Source: Chloroflexota bacterium
Lineage (GTDB): Bacteria; Chloroflexota; Ktedonobacteria; Ktedonobacterales; JACDGC01
Assembly (NCBI GenBank): GCA_021812265.1
Contig: JAKAOI010000190.1
Location: forward strand, 1 to 5,370
DNA: 5,370 bases
Direction: 5' to 3'
Position numbers and translations under genes: made by a program. Below the pieces are notes generated by a model. That model did not search any database and was not told the DNA's origin. It saw only the letters and a program-made list of their open reading frames with translations. Below are positions 4,437 through 5,370 of this stretch, piece after piece (the stretch's first letter is position 1; each line of letters starts with the position of its first letter).

Positions 4437-5370
4437 ATGGCCAGACCTCAGCCAAAATCCGCCGCGTCTGCAAGCGCATCTTCAGGCGGTAAGTCGAATG
4501 TAATTATTCTTGCAGTATTGCTGGGTATATTGGCGTTTGGAGCCGGTTATGGCGCAATGACTATTCAAGCAGATATTGCACAGCCTTTGGCAAAAATTGG
4601 GGCGCCGTATCAGGCGTTTGTGGTGCATCAGGGTGATACCACAACGATTGTGGAAAATAATTTACAGGCTCAGGGCCTGATTCGCAGCGCTACCTTTTAT
4701 AAAATATATTTAAAAATAAAAGGTATTAATCCGGTAATCGATCCCGGTGTATATAATTTATCTCCCAGTATGACATTATCAGAAATCACCAATATTCTTA
4801 CCACTCCTCCTAAAGCAGATGTGGTAAATTTTACGGTTAAAGAAGGTTTGCGGCTGACGCAATATCCGGAGTCAATTATCAGTTCTGCTAAGTTTCCCGA
4901 TGGCACTGCGGCAACTCTTCCGAATTTTAGCGCGCAAGATTTTCTTAAGATAGCTGTCAGCACAGGAGTGTTTCCCAACAGCTCTAATTATTGGTATGTG
5001 CAGCCGTGGTCTCTATCTTCGGGCGCCGAGGCTGCCCTTGAAGGTTATTTGATGCCCAATACGTATCAGGTGTACCAAACGGCTACTGCCGCCGATATTA
5101 TTTCCACTATGCTGGATAATCTTGGTGAACAGCTTTGCCCTGGGCCGGCAAGTAACCCGACCGAATATATTTATAATCAGGCGCAGTGTATGGCGCATCA
5201 AGCCACCATCACCCTTACTTCAGTGCCCAGCCAGTATACCGCAAATATCGGCAAACCAATCGGGGTTTTTTCCTCGCTGACCAACCATAAAGAAACATTG
5301 AAACAGGCGCTTATCCTTGCCTCTCTTGCGCAGCGTGAGGCGCGTACACCGGTGAATTATGAGATCGGAA
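4437..5370 (+). CDS. mltG: endolytic murein transglycosylase MltG (YceG family), 3' end beyond window
   Basis: Some 311 codons are present before the window edge cuts the gene. A short Ala/Ser/Pro/Lys-rich cytoplasmic tail (1-20) leads to one membrane helix (about 21-42), then the extracytoplasmic domain. Residues about 60-125 resemble the LysM-like subdomain, with the family-typical FVVHQGDTTTIVENNLQAQG and a Pro-Gly-Val-Tyr turn at 103-106. FTVKEGLRLTQ (132-142) and LEGYLMPNTYQV (201-212, matching the LEGYLFPDTY signature) are characteristic. The catalytic block is ALILASLAQREAR (291-303). Glu301 aligns with the conserved second acid of the usual ASIVEKE string, while the first is Gln here. 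MltG cuts nascent glycan strands at the outer face of the membrane and so sets strand length. Missing is the distal catalytic-domain part. It is probably co-transcribed with ruvX. Confidence 0.92.
   Translation, partial: MARPQPKSAASASASSGGKSNVIILAVLLGILAFGAGYGAMTIQADIAQPLAKIGAPYQAFVVHQGDTTTIVENNLQAQGLIRSATFYKIYLKIKGINPVIDPGVYNLSPSMTLSEITNILTTPPKADVVNFTVKEGLRLTQYPESIISSAKFPDGTAATLPNFSAQDFLKIAVSTGVFPNSSNYWYVQPWSLSSGAEAALEGYLMPNTYQVYQTATAADIISTMLDNLGEQLCPGPASNPTEYIYNQAQCMAHQATITLTSVPSQYTANIGKPIGVFSSLTNHKETLKQALILASLAQREARTPVNYEIG

Noticed and set aside
1..5370. CRISPR arrays, insertion sequences, integrases or long direct repeats
   Set aside because: No regularly spaced repeats, transposase-like proteins or paired terminal repeats were seen in the window.

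Overview
This is a bacterial window (GC roughly low-to-mid 40s by eye, standard genetic code) with small genes of envelope and housekeeping type. No single gene fixes the taxon. Three things together resemble candidate-phyla (Patescibacteria/CPR, e.g. Saccharibacteria-type) genomes: a DUF4190-like Gly/Ile-rich membrane protein, a multi-TM bacterial-PH-domain protein, and the order ruvX-mltG. Firmicutes or Actinobacteria cannot be excluded, and this assignment is inference only.

Layout. (1) 1-267 is a non-coding leader with a 9-bp-stem inverted repeat (101-135) and a plausible sigma70-type promoter (162-192). (2) 268-1202, plus strand: a DUF4190-like membrane protein whose well-initiated N-terminal segment (268-336) is out of frame with its body (339-638), then a GNAT acetyltransferase three bases downstream. 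(3) 1205-3294, minus strand: a CvpA-family membrane protein followed by a 492-residue protein of architecture 2TM-PH-2TM-PH-PASTA. The stops of the GNAT and PH-PASTA genes are two bases apart, tail to tail. (4) 3295-3923: about 630 bp without an intact gene. The minus strand holds what looks like a decayed reading frame, with only two in-frame stops over about 177 codons. The plus strand has a consensus-like promoter, and a 14-bp perfect palindrome lies between. (5) 3924-5370, plus strand: ruvX (YqgF family) and mltG, the latter cut by the window edge just after its probable catalytic glutamate.

How the genes may fit together: MltG cleaves nascent glycan strands in the envelope, PASTA domains are known peptidoglycan-binding modules, and CvpA-like and DUF4190-like proteins are membrane proteins. 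The window could therefore be an envelope-centred neighbourhood with RuvX as the usual housekeeping companion of MltG. The two most interesting points are the PASTA domain predicted to lie on the cytoplasmic side of a PH-domain membrane protein, and the frame break in the DUF4190 gene next to T7 and (AT)5 tracts, which could be phase variation, slippage, reinitiation, decay or sequence error.
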